DNA from: Chryseobacterium angstadtii
GTDB taxonomy: Bacteria > Bacteroidota > Bacteroidia > Flavobacteriales > Weeksellaceae
Length of the DNA stretch: 64,000 nt
NCBI RefSeq assembly: GCF_001045465.1
Contig: NZ_LFND01000006.1
Location: 310,001-374,000 of the forward strand
Reading direction: 5' to 3'
Shown here: positions 33,270 to 42,267 of the stretch, one piece after another
Layout of the letters: the number at the start of each line of letters is the position of its first letter
How positions within the stretch are numbered: the first letter of the stretch is position 1
Translations under genes and position numbers: made by a program
The notes under the pieces: generated by a model
Seen by the model: the letters and a program-made list of their open reading frames with translations, nothing else
Told to the model about the DNA's origin: nothing
Databases searched by the model: none

Positions 33270-33971
33270 TTATAATTCTATAGAAGGCTTGTAGGTCCTG
33301 CCTATAGGAAGTTTTTTTCCGTTCACCTGAATCATACTTGCCGAGCGGACTTCAATTTTCGGTTTGGAAATAATGTAAGATTTGTGGATCCTGGCAAACA
33401 TCTTAGGGTCCAGGCTTTCTTCTATCCTGCTGATCGGCATTTTTACAGTCACTGTCCCCATTTTGGTATGAATGTGAATGTATTCCCGTAAACTTTCAAT
33501 GAAGAAAATATCATGAAGAACAATTTTAATTTGTTTTTTACCGCTGCTGATAAAAATATGTTCGCGGTCTGCCGCTTCCAGAAGGGCTTCTTCAGCATTC
33601 ATGAGGTATTTGAATTTTTCTACCGCTTTTGTGAATCTGTCATACGGAATAGGTTTCATCAGATAATCCACAATATCAAGCTCATACCCTTCCACAGCGT
33701 ACTGATGATAAGCCGTTGTTACAATCACAAGAGGTGGTTTTTTCAGCTTTTTCAGAAAATCAAAACCTTTTACCACCGGAAGATGAAGATCCAGAAACAT
33801 CAGATCAATATCATGTCTGTTCAAAAGGCTTCCTGCGTACACCGCATCTGAACATTTGGCTACAAGGTGAAGGGTTTCATCTCTCGAAACGAAATTTTCA
33901 AGGATCTCAGCGGCTATGGGCTCATCTTCTACGATGATGCAGTTGTATTTTTTAGAAAGTGGATGGGTCAT
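33270..33971 (-). CDS. LytTR response regulator
   Basis: A protein of 233 residues from the ATG at 33971; a TTG at 33980 is in frame. The N-terminal receiver has acidic pocket IVEDEP, phospho-acceptor aspartate in MFLDLHLPVV and lysine in LMKPIPYDRF. The C-terminal LytTR domain (FISSGKKQIKIVLHDIFFIE, then REYIHIHT, MPISRIEESL, IHKSYIIS) binds DNA. Its start overlaps the histidine kinase end by 20 bp, so the two make a coupled two-component system. The target is unknown. Confidence 0.93.
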   Translation of the reverse strand: MTHPLSKKYNCIIVEDEPIAAEILENFVSRDETLHLVAKCSDAVYAGSLLNRHDIDLMFLDLHLPVVKGFDFLKKLKKPPLVIVTTAYHQYAVEGYELDIVDYLMKPIPYDRFTKAVEKFKYLMNAEEALLEAADREHIFISSGKKQIKIVLHDIFFIESLREYIHIHTKMGTVTVKMPISRIEESLDPKMFARIHKSYIISKPKIEVRSASMIQVNGKKLPIGRTYKPSIEL

Positions 33972-35025
33972 TAAAATCAATAATTAAGGTTACCATATAC
34001 CGGTCATTGGTGCTTTCCACTGTGAGTATATGTTTCGGATAAAGAAGTTCAAGCTGTCTGCGGATATTTTTCAGACCTATTTTGGTGGAATGTCCGTGGG
34101 GATTCTCTTCTTTCGAGTTTTCGATATGATAATGAAGGACTTTGTTTTTCAGCTGAATATCAATATGAATAAAACCTCTTCCTAAAGCTTCGGAAACACC
34201 ATGTTTAAAAGCATTTTCCACAAACTGAATCAGGATAAGCGGGGAAATCTCCTGGGAAGGATCGTCCGTATCTTCATGAAAACGAATCACAAGATCATGG
34301 TGCCGGATCTTCTGGATCTGAAGGAAATCTTTAATATTTTCCAAGTCCTTATCAATAGAAATATACCGTTCTGCCGCTTCATAAATATTATACCGCATCA
34401 CTTTGGAAAGCTGTAAAATAGCATCCGGAGTTTCATCTGCTTTTTTAAGAGCCATTCCGTAGATATTATTGAGGGTATTAAACAGGAAATGGGGATTGAT
34501 CTGGGCTTTCAGCATGGTAAGCTCCTGATCCAGCTTTTCTGATTTCAACCGTGAGATCTGTTCTTTCAGGATATTTTTCTGTCTTGTAATTTCCACACCA
34601 AAAATCAAACCTACCATAAAAATAAGGTCCATAAAAGAATTGAAGGCTACCAGTCCATTGATAAAACCTGAGGGTTGTTTACCATCCAGCGTTTCCACAA
34701 CACCGTAGATGTGCGGATAAATAATATAATGGGTAAAAAATCTGTGTGCCAGAACAGCAGCACAAATAATAAGGCCGTAGAAAACATAAGTAAGAATTTT
34801 ATGAATCCCGGTTTTCTCGTACACATACAAAAGTGAATAGGCCAGCGGCATTTTAATCAACAAATATCCGAGTTCCAGAATAATGGTATTCTGAAGCCTT
34901 ATCTGCCAGTCTACATCCGGGAACTGATATCTCGACCAATAAAAATCAAGATAAACCTCCAGAATATAATACAGTATCCAAAAGAGCAGATGAACATATA
35001 ATTTTGATGATATGCCTGATTTCAA
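33952..35025 (-). CDS. LytS/YehU-type sensor histidine kinase
   Basis: A protein of 357 residues with about four N-terminal membrane helices. The His_kinase block LKAQINPHFLFNTLNNI carries the phospho-acceptor histidine, and a HATPase block includes LIQFVENAFKHGVSEA. It lacks an extracellular sensor domain, so it senses through the membrane part. The first codon is TTG at 35025; no nearby ATG fits better. Its end overlaps the LytTR regulator, its cognate partner. The DoxX-like gene lies upstream. Confidence 0.9.
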   Translation of the reverse strand: MKSGISSKLYVHLLFWILYYILEVYLDFYWSRYQFPDVDWQIRLQNTIILELGYLLIKMPLAYSLLYVYEKTGIHKILTYVFYGLIICAAVLAHRFFTHYIIYPHIYGVVETLDGKQPSGFINGLVAFNSFMDLIFMVGLIFGVEITRQKNILKEQISRLKSEKLDQELTMLKAQINPHFLFNTLNNIYGMALKKADETPDAILQLSKVMRYNIYEAAERYISIDKDLENIKDFLQIQKIRHHDLVIRFHEDTDDPSQEISPLILIQFVENAFKHGVSEALGRGFIHIDIQLKNKVLHYHIENSKEENPHGHSTKIGLKNIRRQLELLYPKHILTVESTNDRYMVTLIIDFNDPSTF

Positions 35026-35107
35026 TCGTGATAGGATTTACTATGCAAAATACCATCTTTCGGCGGAAAATAAAAATGCGGGCAGTCTAACCCGACCCAA
35101 CGGTCTA

Positions 35108-35500
35108 TCAACTGCGTTTTTCCTGTTGTAAAGAAGGATAATCCGTAAAGATCAGCTGCAAAAAACAGCATATTAACAGTACATTGAATTCTATTCCATT
35201 GGTTCCTCCACCTACTACATACCAGCCATTCTGCCAATGAACCCAGTAAATTCCTAGAATGAGGATCACCATATTGCAGACAGAAACAGGCTTCACCCAC
35301 CGGTCCGACCAAATAAGAAATACAGAAAAAAGATGAGTCAGCTTCACCGCCCAGGCCAGATAGAGCCCGAAAGGACTGAAACCTATGGTATCCAGATAAA
35401 GACGTCCAAAATTATTAACATCTCCACTGAAAATAGACACCACACTGTGCATCAGTAGGATAACAAAAATCGCTGAACGGAGATAGAAATTCTTTTTCAT
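35108..35500 (-). CDS. DoxX-like small membrane protein
   Basis: A protein of 130 residues with four hydrophobic segments. The conserved-looking end GWYVVGGGTNGIEFNVLLI is typical of the DoxX/DoxD-like family of Bacteroidetes. Its function (redox or respiratory accessory) is unclear. It lies 82 bp upstream of the histidine kinase on the same strand and could be part of that transcript. An overlapping frame at 35022-35312 in another phase is a shadow. Confidence 0.7.
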   Translation of the reverse strand: MKKNFYLRSAIFVILLMHSVVSIFSGDVNNFGRLYLDTIGFSPFGLYLAWAVKLTHLFSVFLIWSDRWVKPVSVCNMVILILGIYWVHWQNGWYVVGGGTNGIEFNVLLICCFLQLIFTDYPSLQQEKRS

Positions 35501-35676
35501 GAATTGAAATTAGAAAAATCACGAAAAAAAATCACAATTGCTGTGCATCAACAGCTTAAAAGTGTATATAAAGGGTAGGAAGCCGGAAGAAGGAGGATGG
35601 AAGTTATAACAGACCGCCTATTTATAATACTCGGTTTTCATAACTTCCCTCTTCCCTCTCCTATCTTCCAAATCAA

Positions 35677-36432
35677 TTATCTCGTTGTGTAGCCACCGTT
35701 GGCAAAAATAGTCTGCCCTGTGATCCACCAGCCTTCCGTCACCAGAAATTCAACCAGCGGAGCGATATCCTTAATATCCGTAAGTCCTCCCAATGCAGAT
35801 GCAGATTTATGATAAGCCACCGCATCGTCTGCTTCCTGTCCGTAGAAGAAAGGCGTATCCATTGGGCCCGGCGCAACTGCCGTTACTGAAATTCCTCTGC
35901 TTCCAAACTCTTTCGAAGCGGCTCTGGTAAAATGTTCTACAGGAGCTTTCGCACCGGCATATGTTGAATACAAACCTGTATAAGCAGCCAGTAAAGAGGT
36001 TACTATGGTACAGATTTTACCATGATCATTCAGTTTTTTTCCTGCTTCCTGAAGAAAGAAATAGGCAGATTTTGAGTTGACGTTAAACATCGTATCGTAT
36101 TCTTCTTCCGTAGTTTCGGCAAAAGGTTTTTTAAGCACCATCCCTACGGTATTGATAGCAATATCAATTCCTCCGAATTTCGAAATAGTTTCATTAAAAA
36201 AGGCGCTAATATTTTCTACTTTCGTAAGGTCTCCCTGGAATAAAAATGCTTCCGCTCCCAATGCCTGAACTTCCGCCAGGGTCTTCTCACTGTCTGCTCT
36301 TGAGCTTTCACTGTTATAATGAATAGCCAGCTTTGCTCCTTTCGCTGCAAAGTCCCTGCTTAGAAGGCCGCCTAAATTTTTGCCGCCTCCGGCAATTAAT
36401 ATTACTTTTCCTTTGACATCTTGTGTTGACAT
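35677..36432 (-). CDS. Short-chain dehydrogenase/reductase
   Basis: A protein of 251 residues. Seen: the nucleotide-binding loop IAGGGKNLGGLLSRDFA (glycine pattern GGxxxLGG), the NAG-like strand IDIAINTVGM, a serine (VTSLLAAY), the catalytic Tyr-x-x-x-Lys in YSTYAGAKAPVEHF and a proline loop APGPMDTPF. This fits classical SDR enzymes that reduce ketones or oxidise alcohols with NAD(P). The substrate is not readable, and the neighbours give no hint. Confidence 0.9.
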   Translation of the reverse strand: MSTQDVKGKVILIAGGGKNLGGLLSRDFAAKGAKLAIHYNSESSRADSEKTLAEVQALGAEAFLFQGDLTKVENISAFFNETISKFGGIDIAINTVGMVLKKPFAETTEEEYDTMFNVNSKSAYFFLQEAGKKLNDHGKICTIVTSLLAAYTGLYSTYAGAKAPVEHFTRAASKEFGSRGISVTAVAPGPMDTPFFYGQEADDAVAYHKSASALGGLTDIKDIAPLVEFLVTEGWWITGQTIFANGGYTTR

Positions 36433-36760
36433 TATCTATTGTTTTAAAATGTTATCACAGCAAATATGGAAAATGAATATCATTTTAGTATGGTGAATTT
36501 TTCGGAAGATGTAATAAATTCCTAATTTTCTCCTTATTGTGATGAAGAATATTAATCAAATTAAAAAAAATAATATTTTTTTCACATACCACAGAAAAGA
36601 TATATCCTATTATTTACCAGCATGATACATTTATAAAAGCCCCTGAAATAAGGCACTAACAGAGATCAACTCCAAAAACAGAGGAGTTTTAGGCACAGCA
36701 TTTGCAGCTCCTTGAAACGTATTATACACCACTTCATTTTTATAATATATTATTTTCCAC

Positions 36761-36789
36761 AATCCTCAGTACGCTGAGGATTTTTTGTT
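36761..36789 (+). terminator. Orphan terminator hairpin
   Basis: Arms AATCCTCAG (36761-36769) and CTGAGGATT (36774-36782), loop TACG, then a T-run. No plus-strand gene precedes it; the nearest upstream gene is on the other strand. Confidence 0.7.
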
Positions 36790-36890
36790 TTATTATCTGT
36801 TAAATGAAACGAATATTTTACTCTTATAAAACCTGAAAATACATTTTTGATAATCAATGATTTAAAATAGGTTTATTCAGTTTATTATCG

Positions 36891-37146
36891 TATATTTGCC
36901 TATTAATTAAATAGGCCTCTGCCTTTGCCCTCTGTTATAGTTTTAGAAAATATTTCTTTTCAGTTCCCGCTTTCTCAGACGCCTCCTTATTTTAATAATG
37001 ACTTCTTTTATCCATAAATGGCAAAAAACAAACTGTTTTCAACTTTTTGTTTATAAAGAAGAACAGACGGACTACTGCAGGCTTTACACAGCCCAGGGCA
37101 GATCAGGTAAACAAATACAATTTAAAATTAAATAATAGAATAATTT
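36891..37146 (+). promoter_or_regulatory. Promoter and about 240-nt leader of the cold-shock gene
   Basis: TATATTTG at 36891-36898 matches the Bacteroidetes -7 element TAnnTTTG. If it is used, the transcript has a leader of about 240 nt before the ATG at 37147. Long structured leaders are typical of cold-shock genes, where they act as thermosensors. The -33 element is weak, so the start site is tentative. Confidence 0.4.
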
Positions 37147-37575
37147 ATGGCAGACTCTTTTTCTAAAAAAGAAAACTTCAAGAAAAAAATTCAAAAGCAA
37201 AAAGAAAAAGCGCTAAGACGCGAAGATCGTAAAACGAACAACAACAAAGGAGCAGAAGATGTTTTCATGTATGTAGATGAATTCGGAAGACTTACTTCTA
37301 CCCCTCCTGAACAAAGAGAAAAAGTGGAAGTGAATATTGAGGACATTCAGCTTGGTGCAGCCCCAATTATTGAGGAAGACATCAGAAAGTCCGGAATCAT
37401 TACTTTCCACAGTGAAAAAGGATATGGCTTCATCACTGAAGACAATACCAAAGAAAATATTTTCTTTCACAACAACAGCTGTGCACATCCTGTAAAAAAA
37501 GGAAACAAAGTATCTTTCGAGAAAGAAAAATCTCCGAAAGGATTCTCTGCAGTGGATATTCAGATTATCAAATAA
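37147..37575 (+). CDS. Cold-shock-domain protein with basic N-terminal extension
   Basis: A protein of 142 residues. The C-terminal 60 residues form a cold-shock domain with RNP1-like KGYGFIT and RNP2-like IFFHNN, ending FSAVDIQIIK. The N-terminal 75 residues are very lysine/arginine-rich (SFSKKENFKKKIQKQKEKAL) and then acidic. This is about twice the length of CspA, as in the Bacteroidetes form with a disordered basic start. It likely binds single-stranded RNA as a chaperone. The long leader and the own terminator fit an independently regulated gene. Confidence 0.92.
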   Translation: MADSFSKKENFKKKIQKQKEKALRREDRKTNNNKGAEDVFMYVDEFGRLTSTPPEQREKVEVNIEDIQLGAAPIIEEDIRKSGIITFHSEKGYGFITEDNTKENIFFHNNSCAHPVKKGNKVSFEKEKSPKGFSAVDIQIIK

Positions 37576-37638
37576 TTACTGCTTTAGCTTTGCAATAACA
37601 GATCTGTTCTTTTTCTGCAGGTTCTGTAAAACAATAAA

Positions 37639-37664
37639 GAAAGCCACCCTTAGAGGTGGCTTTC
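37639..37664. terminator. Terminator between cold-shock and efflux genes
   Basis: Arms GAAAGCCACC (37639-37648) and GGTGGCTTTC (37655-37664). It can serve both converging transcripts: the cold-shock gene (plus) and the efflux operon (minus). Confidence 0.7.
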
Positions 37665-37684
37665 ATCGTAAAAAAAAGTAAAAA

Positions 37685-39136
37685 TCAATCCAGTTTTCCG
37701 CCCAGTGCTTTAAAAAGCAGAACGTTATTCCTGGTATTCTGATGCTTAAACTGGAGCAGATCCAGCTCAGCAGTCAGTTTGCTTTTCTGAGAATTGATCA
37801 GTTCAAAATAATTGGCGTATCCTGTGAGATAAAGATCATTGGAAACCTCAACACCACGGTCCAGAAAGCCTACTTCTTCAGATTTCAGCTGCAGCATACG
37901 TTCATAGATCTTGGTCTGTTTTAGAATAGACTGAAGCTCATTGAATGCCGTGGTAATGCTTTTCTGATAATTGAGAAAAGCAATTTCCTGTTCCTTTCCC
38001 GCTACCTTGAACTCATATTTCAGCTGGCCTTTATTAAAAACAGGCACCATTAACCCTCCCAATAACTGACCTGCCAGAGAAGCCGGACTGAAAAAATTTC
38101 CGGCAGAAAAAGAATTCAGTCCAAAGCTTGCCCCAAGATCAATCTTAGGATAAAAAGCCGCTCTTGCCGCTTTCGCATCAGCCTGAGATGCTTCCAGTAC
38201 ATAATAATTCGCAGCGACATCCGGTCTGGAATGGATCACGGATTCCACATTGATTGTTTTGTTCAGAATCTCCATATTCGTAGGCATCAGCAATTTTCCC
38301 CGTCTCACATCACCGCCGTAGCTTCCGGTTAATGTTGTAATAGCCTGTTCCACGGTGACAATTTCCACTCTGATGTGTTCAATTTCAGCCAGCCAGTTAT
38401 TATTTTGTGCTTTAAACTGCTGTACGGCAAGTTCCGTTGCCTTTCCTACTTCCCGCTGGGCAAGTACAATTTCAAAAGCCCTCTGCTGAAGATTATAGTT
38501 TTTCTGATAAATGGCCAGCCTGTTGTCCAGCGCTACCAATTGATAGTACAGGTTAGCAATATCAGTAAAAAGTTCCACCTGCAGCAAACGTAATCCTTCC
38601 GTGGAAGCCAGATATTTTTTCTGGGCTGCCAGCTTTTTGTTTTTAAGCTTTCCCCAGGCATCTATTTCCCAGCTGCTTCTGGCTCCCAGCCAATAATTTG
38701 GGGTAAAATCACGGTTGATTTTCTGATCTTCCGTAATATTCGGTGAAAGGTTGGTATCGTAATTTCCAACTCCTTCCATTGTATATTTTCCGTAGCGGTC
38801 ACCAGATGCAGTTGCTCCTATTTCAAGAGAAGGAAGAAGATCCATCTTGGAACGTAAGAGAAAGCTGTTGGCAATATCTACCCTTTGCTGCGCAATCTGA
38901 AAATCCGGATTGGCCCGAACTACCTTATCAAAGAGTTCCAGTAGATGATGATCCGTAAAATAAGATTTGAGATTGATCTGCTGAAACTGGTCTGCATCCG
39001 AAGCTTTTTCCTTTTTTATCAACTCATCCGGCAGCGTCTGCGCTTTTTTCAGCTCCGTTACTTTCGGAATGGTACACGACATCAAACTCAATATTGCAAT
39101 TCCGTATCCTATATTTCTATGATTTAATCTCTTCAT
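37685..39136 (-). CDS. Outer-membrane efflux lipoprotein (TolC/NodT family)
   Basis: A protein of 483 residues from the ATG at 39136; an upstream extension of 35 codons lies in the RND gene and has no signal. A lipobox LSLMSC anchors it to the outer membrane. Two outer-membrane efflux repeats follow, with helical hairpins (SFLLRSMDLLPSLEIGATA region; QADAKAARAAFYPKIDLGAS). It forms the exit duct of the RND pump. The start overlaps the RND stop by 20 bp, so it is the last gene of a coupled operon (adaptor, pump, duct). Confidence 0.92.
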   Translation of the reverse strand: MKRLNHRNIGYGIAILSLMSCTIPKVTELKKAQTLPDELIKKEKASDADQFQQINLKSYFTDHHLLELFDKVVRANPDFQIAQQRVDIANSFLLRSKMDLLPSLEIGATASGDRYGKYTMEGVGNYDTNLSPNITEDQKINRDFTPNYWLGARSSWEIDAWGKLKNKKLAAQKKYLASTEGLRLLQVELFTDIANLYYQLVALDNRLAIYQKNYNLQQRAFEIVLAQREVGKATELAVQQFKAQNNNWLAEIEHIRVEIVTVEQAITTLTGSYGGDVRRGKLLMPTNMEILNKTINVESVIHSRPDVAANYYVLEASQADAKAARAAFYPKIDLGASFGLNSFSAGNFFSPASLAGQLLGGLMVPVFNKGQLKYEFKVAGKEQEIAFLNYQKSITTAFNELQSILKQTKIYERMLQLKSEEVGFLDRGVEVSNDLYLTGYANYFELINSQKSKLTAELDLLQFKHQNTRNNVLLFKALGGKLD

Positions 39137-42100
39137 TTTTCTTTTTATTTTCAAGTTTGGCAAAGAATATATACAGTCCGGGAATAACCACCAGCCCGAA
39201 AACAGTTCCGATAAGCATTCCTCCCGCAGCAGCAGTACCAATGGAACGGTTTCCTACCGCTCCGGCTCCTGAAGCAATACATAAAGGAATCAACCCGGCA
39301 ACAAAGGCAAAGGAAGTCATCAGAATAGGACGGAGACGCTGTCTGGCTCCTTCAATCGCAGCAGGAACAATATCATAGCCCTGTTTATTTCTGGCGACTG
39401 CAAATTCTACAATAAGGATTGCATTTTTAGCTAAAAGCCCGATAAGCATTACCAAAGCAACCTGTGCGTAAATATTGTTATCCAGCCCGGTAAGTACCAA
39501 TGCGATATAGGATCCGAAAATTCCTGTCGGAAGGCTCAGAAGAACCGGCATCGGAAGAAGGAAACTTTCATATTGTGCCGCCAGCAAAAGATATACAAAC
39601 AAAAGACAGATCAGGAAAATATACACGGTTTGATTTCCGGATAAAATTTCTTCTCTGGTCATCCCCGACCATTCAATATCGAAACCTCTCGGAAGTGTTT
39701 CTTTTGCGACACGTTCTACTGCTGCAATAGCATCTCCGGAGCTGTACCCGTCACCAGGTTCACCATTAATCATGGCAGACATATACATATTATATCTTGT
39801 TAAAACCTCAGGTCCGTATACTTTTTCAATGGTGATGAAAGTAGAGAAAGGCACCATTTCGCCCTTATCGTTTTTCAGATAGAGATTCAAAATGCTCTCC
39901 GGTGTATCCCTGTGTTCAGGATCTGCCTGCACCATTACTTTATACATCTGGCTGAAACGGATAAAATTAGTCGCATAATAGGAACCGAGCATCGTCTGCA
40001 GAGTAGACATTGCGTTGTCTACGGAGATTCCCTTTTTAGCAGCCATATCATAATCCATATTGATCATGTACTGCGGAAAGGTGGCATCAAAACTGGTAAA
40101 ACTATTTTGCAACTCGGGAGCTTCATTCAGTTTTTTAACAAAATCCTTTGTGATTTTATCTGTATTTTCAATGGTTCCTCCTGTTCTGTCAAGGAGACGC
40201 AGCTCAAAACCGCTGGTATTTCCAAAACCGGGAACAGTAGGCGGGGCAAAGATCTCAATCTGTGCATCAGCAATACTTTTTGTTTTATCGGAAAGTTCTG
40301 TTATCAGATCATTGACGGAGATATTTCTTTCTTTCCAGTCTTTAAGATTGATCATCGCCATTCCGTAAGAAGATCCGGCAATTTCTGTTACAATGCTATA
40401 TCCGGCAAGTGTCGTTACATTCTCTACTCCTTTTATCTTTTTAGCAATTACAGTAACTTCATCCAGTACTTTTTCCGTTCTCTCAACGGTTGCTCCCTGC
40501 GGAGTGGTAACACTTACATACACCATTCCCTGGTCTTCCATCGGGATAAATCCAGTCGGCAGGAACCTGCTCGTAACAAAAGTAAGTACAATGAATAAGA
40601 ACAGAATTCCGAAAGTAACGATGGTTCTGGTTGCAAATTTTGATAAAATACCTACGTAGGTTTCTGTCAGTCTTTCAAATCCTTTATTGAAGCTTTGGAA
40701 AAACCGGTCAACAATATTTTTCTTTTTGTTGTGATCATGAGGTTTCAGGATAATGGCACACAGTGCCGGAGTCAGAGTTAAGGCATTTACTCCGGAAATC
40801 ACAATACTTATAGCAAGCGTCAATGAAAACTGACGGTAAAATACCCCTACAGGTCCGTCGAGAAAAGCCACCGGAATAAATACGGCCGACATCACAATGG
40901 TAATGGCTACCACAGCTCCTGCAATTTCTTTTGTAGCACTGATGGTTGCCTCCAACGGCTTCATTCCTTCCTCCATTTTCACATGGACGGCTTCTACAAC
41001 GACAATCGCGTTATCCACCACAATTCCGATGGCGAGAACCAAAGCAAACAGCGTCAACAGATTCACCGAGAAATCCAGCATATCCATAAAGGCAAAAGTT
41101 CCCACCAACGCAACCGGAACAGCTAATACCGGAATTAAAGTGGAACGCCAGTCCTGAAGGAAAATAAAGACCACAATCCCCACAAGAATAAACGCTTCAA
41201 TAAGCGTTGTCAGTACCGCACTGATGGACGCATCAAGGAATCTGGAGACGTCATATGCCATATTGTATTCCATTCCGGGAGGAAACGAGGTGACTTTCAG
41301 CTCCTCCATCTTCGCCTTTACGCTTTCAATCACTTCAGAGGCATTGGAACCGGGACGCTGCTTCATCATAATAGATGCCGAAGGTCTTCCGTCTGTTTTG
41401 GAAACCATCCCGTAATTCATGGCTCCGAATTCTACTTTAGCAATATCTTTGAGTTTAAGGATGGTTCCGTTCACATCAGATCTGATAGGAACTTCCTCAT
41501 ATTGTTTAGGTTCAAAGAATTTACCTTTATATTTAATGACATACTGGAGCTGGCTGGACGTTTTTCCGGATGTTTCTCCTACTTTCCCCGGTGCCGCTGA
41601 AATATTCTGCTTCTGCAGGGAACTGATCACTTCATCTGCTGAAATACTATAAGCTGCCATTTTCTGCGGATCCAGCCATATTCTCATGGAATATTCTTTC
41701 TGCCCCATAATCTCGGCACGTCCTACCCCATCAATACGTTTTAGTTCCTGAAGTACGTTGATATCTGTAAAATTGTAGATGAACTGCTCATCCTGGCTTG
41801 GATCTGTACTCGTAATATTGAGATACATCAGCATACTGTTCACCTCTTTCTCAGTAGTTACTCCGGCTCTGATTACCTCTTCCGGTAATTCATCGAGAAT
41901 TGTGGTCACCCTGTTCTGAACATTTACTGCCGCTACATCAGGATCTGTTCCCACTTCGAAGAATACCTGGATTAAAGTAAGCCCGTCATTGGAAGTCACG
42001 GTGGACATATACGTCATTCCCGGAACTCCATTAATCGCCCGTTCCAAAGGCAGGGCTACGGCATTGGCTGATACTTCAGCATTGGCACCCGTATATTTGG

Positions 42101-42239
42101 CGGTAACGGTTACCGAAGGCGGTACAATATCGGGAAACTGGGTAATGGGCATCTTCATGAGTGCCATAATTCCCAGCAAAACAAATACAATGGAAATCAC
42201 CAACGAAAGCACCTTTCGTCTTATAAACATTTCTACCAT
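39117..42239 (-). CDS. RND efflux pump, HAE1 (AcrB-like)
   Basis: A protein of 1040 residues with the usual two halves: an N-terminal helix (FIRRKVLSLVISIVFVLLG), porter domains, and helices 2-6 with the proton relay. The relay reads GIVVDNAIVVVEA: D409 is present but the next residue is N410 where AcrB has a second Asp. The second-half lysine region LIGLLAKNAILIVEFA is intact. The normal substrates are drugs, dyes and detergents. The order adaptor-RND-duct on the minus strand is complete, and no regulator is adjacent. The operon start is 43356. Confidence 0.95.
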   Translation of the reverse strand: MVEMFIRRKVLSLVISIVFVLLGIMALMKMPITQFPDIVPPSVTVTAKYTGANAEVSANAVALPLERAINGVPGMTYMSTVTSNDGLTLIQVFFEVGTDPDVAAVNVQNRVTTILDELPEEVIRAGVTTEKEVNSMLMYLNITSTDPSQDEQFIYNFTDINVLQELKRIDGVGRAEIMGQKEYSMRIWLDPQKMAAYSISADEVISSLQKQNISAAPGKVGETSGKTSSQLQYVIKYKGKFFEPKQYEEVPIRSDVNGTILKLKDIAKVEFGAMNYGMVSKTDGRPSASIMMKQRPGSNASEVIESVKAKMEELKVTSFPPGMEYNMAYDVSRFLDASISAVLTTLIEAFILVGIVVFIFLQDWRSTLIPVLAVPVALVGTFAFMDMLDFSVNLLTLFALVLAIGIVVDNAIVVVEAVHVKMEEGMKPLEATISATKEIAGAVVAITIVMSAVFIPVAFLDGPVGVFYRQFSLTLAISIVISGVNALTLTPALCAIILKPHDHNKKKNIVDRFFQSFNKGFERLTETYVGILSKFATRTIVTFGILFLFIVLTFVTSRFLPTGFIPMEDQGMVYVSVTTPQGATVERTEKVLDEVTVIAKKIKGVENVTTLAGYSIVTEIAGSSYGMAMINLKDWKERNISVNDLITELSDKTKSIADAQIEIFAPPTVPGFGNTSGFELRLLDRTGGTIENTDKITKDFVKKLNEAPELQNSFTSFDATFPQYMINMDYDMAAKKGISVDNAMSTLQTMLGSYYATNFIRFSQMYKVMVQADPEHRDTPESILNLYLKNDKGEMVPFSTFITIEKVYGPEVLTRYNMYMSAMINGEPGDGYSSGDAIAAVERVAKETLPRGFDIEWSGMTREEILSGNQTVYIFLICLLFVYLLLAAQYESFLLPMPVLLSLPTGIFGSYIALVLTGLDNNIYAQVALVMLIGLLAKNAILIVEFAVARNKQGYDIVPAAIEGARQRLRPILMTSFAFVAGLIPLCIASGAGAVGNRSIGTAAAGGMLIGTVFGLVVIPGLYIFFAKLENKKKNEEIKS

Positions 42240-42267
42240 GTCAGTTTGATTTAAAGATTAGGGAAGG

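Larger units (their letters stand above)
36433..37146. other. Intergenic region with orphan terminator and cold-shock leader
   Basis: The left part (36433-36760) has no open frame of note but ends in a strong hairpin at 36761, so it may encode a small transcript. The right part (from about 36891) is the promoter and long leader of the cold-shock gene. Nothing else was seen. Confidence 0.4.

Noticed and set aside
35022..35312. 96-codon minus-strand frame overlapping the DoxX-like gene
   Set aside because: Different phase of the same DNA; the DoxX-like frame has membrane helices and a family motif.
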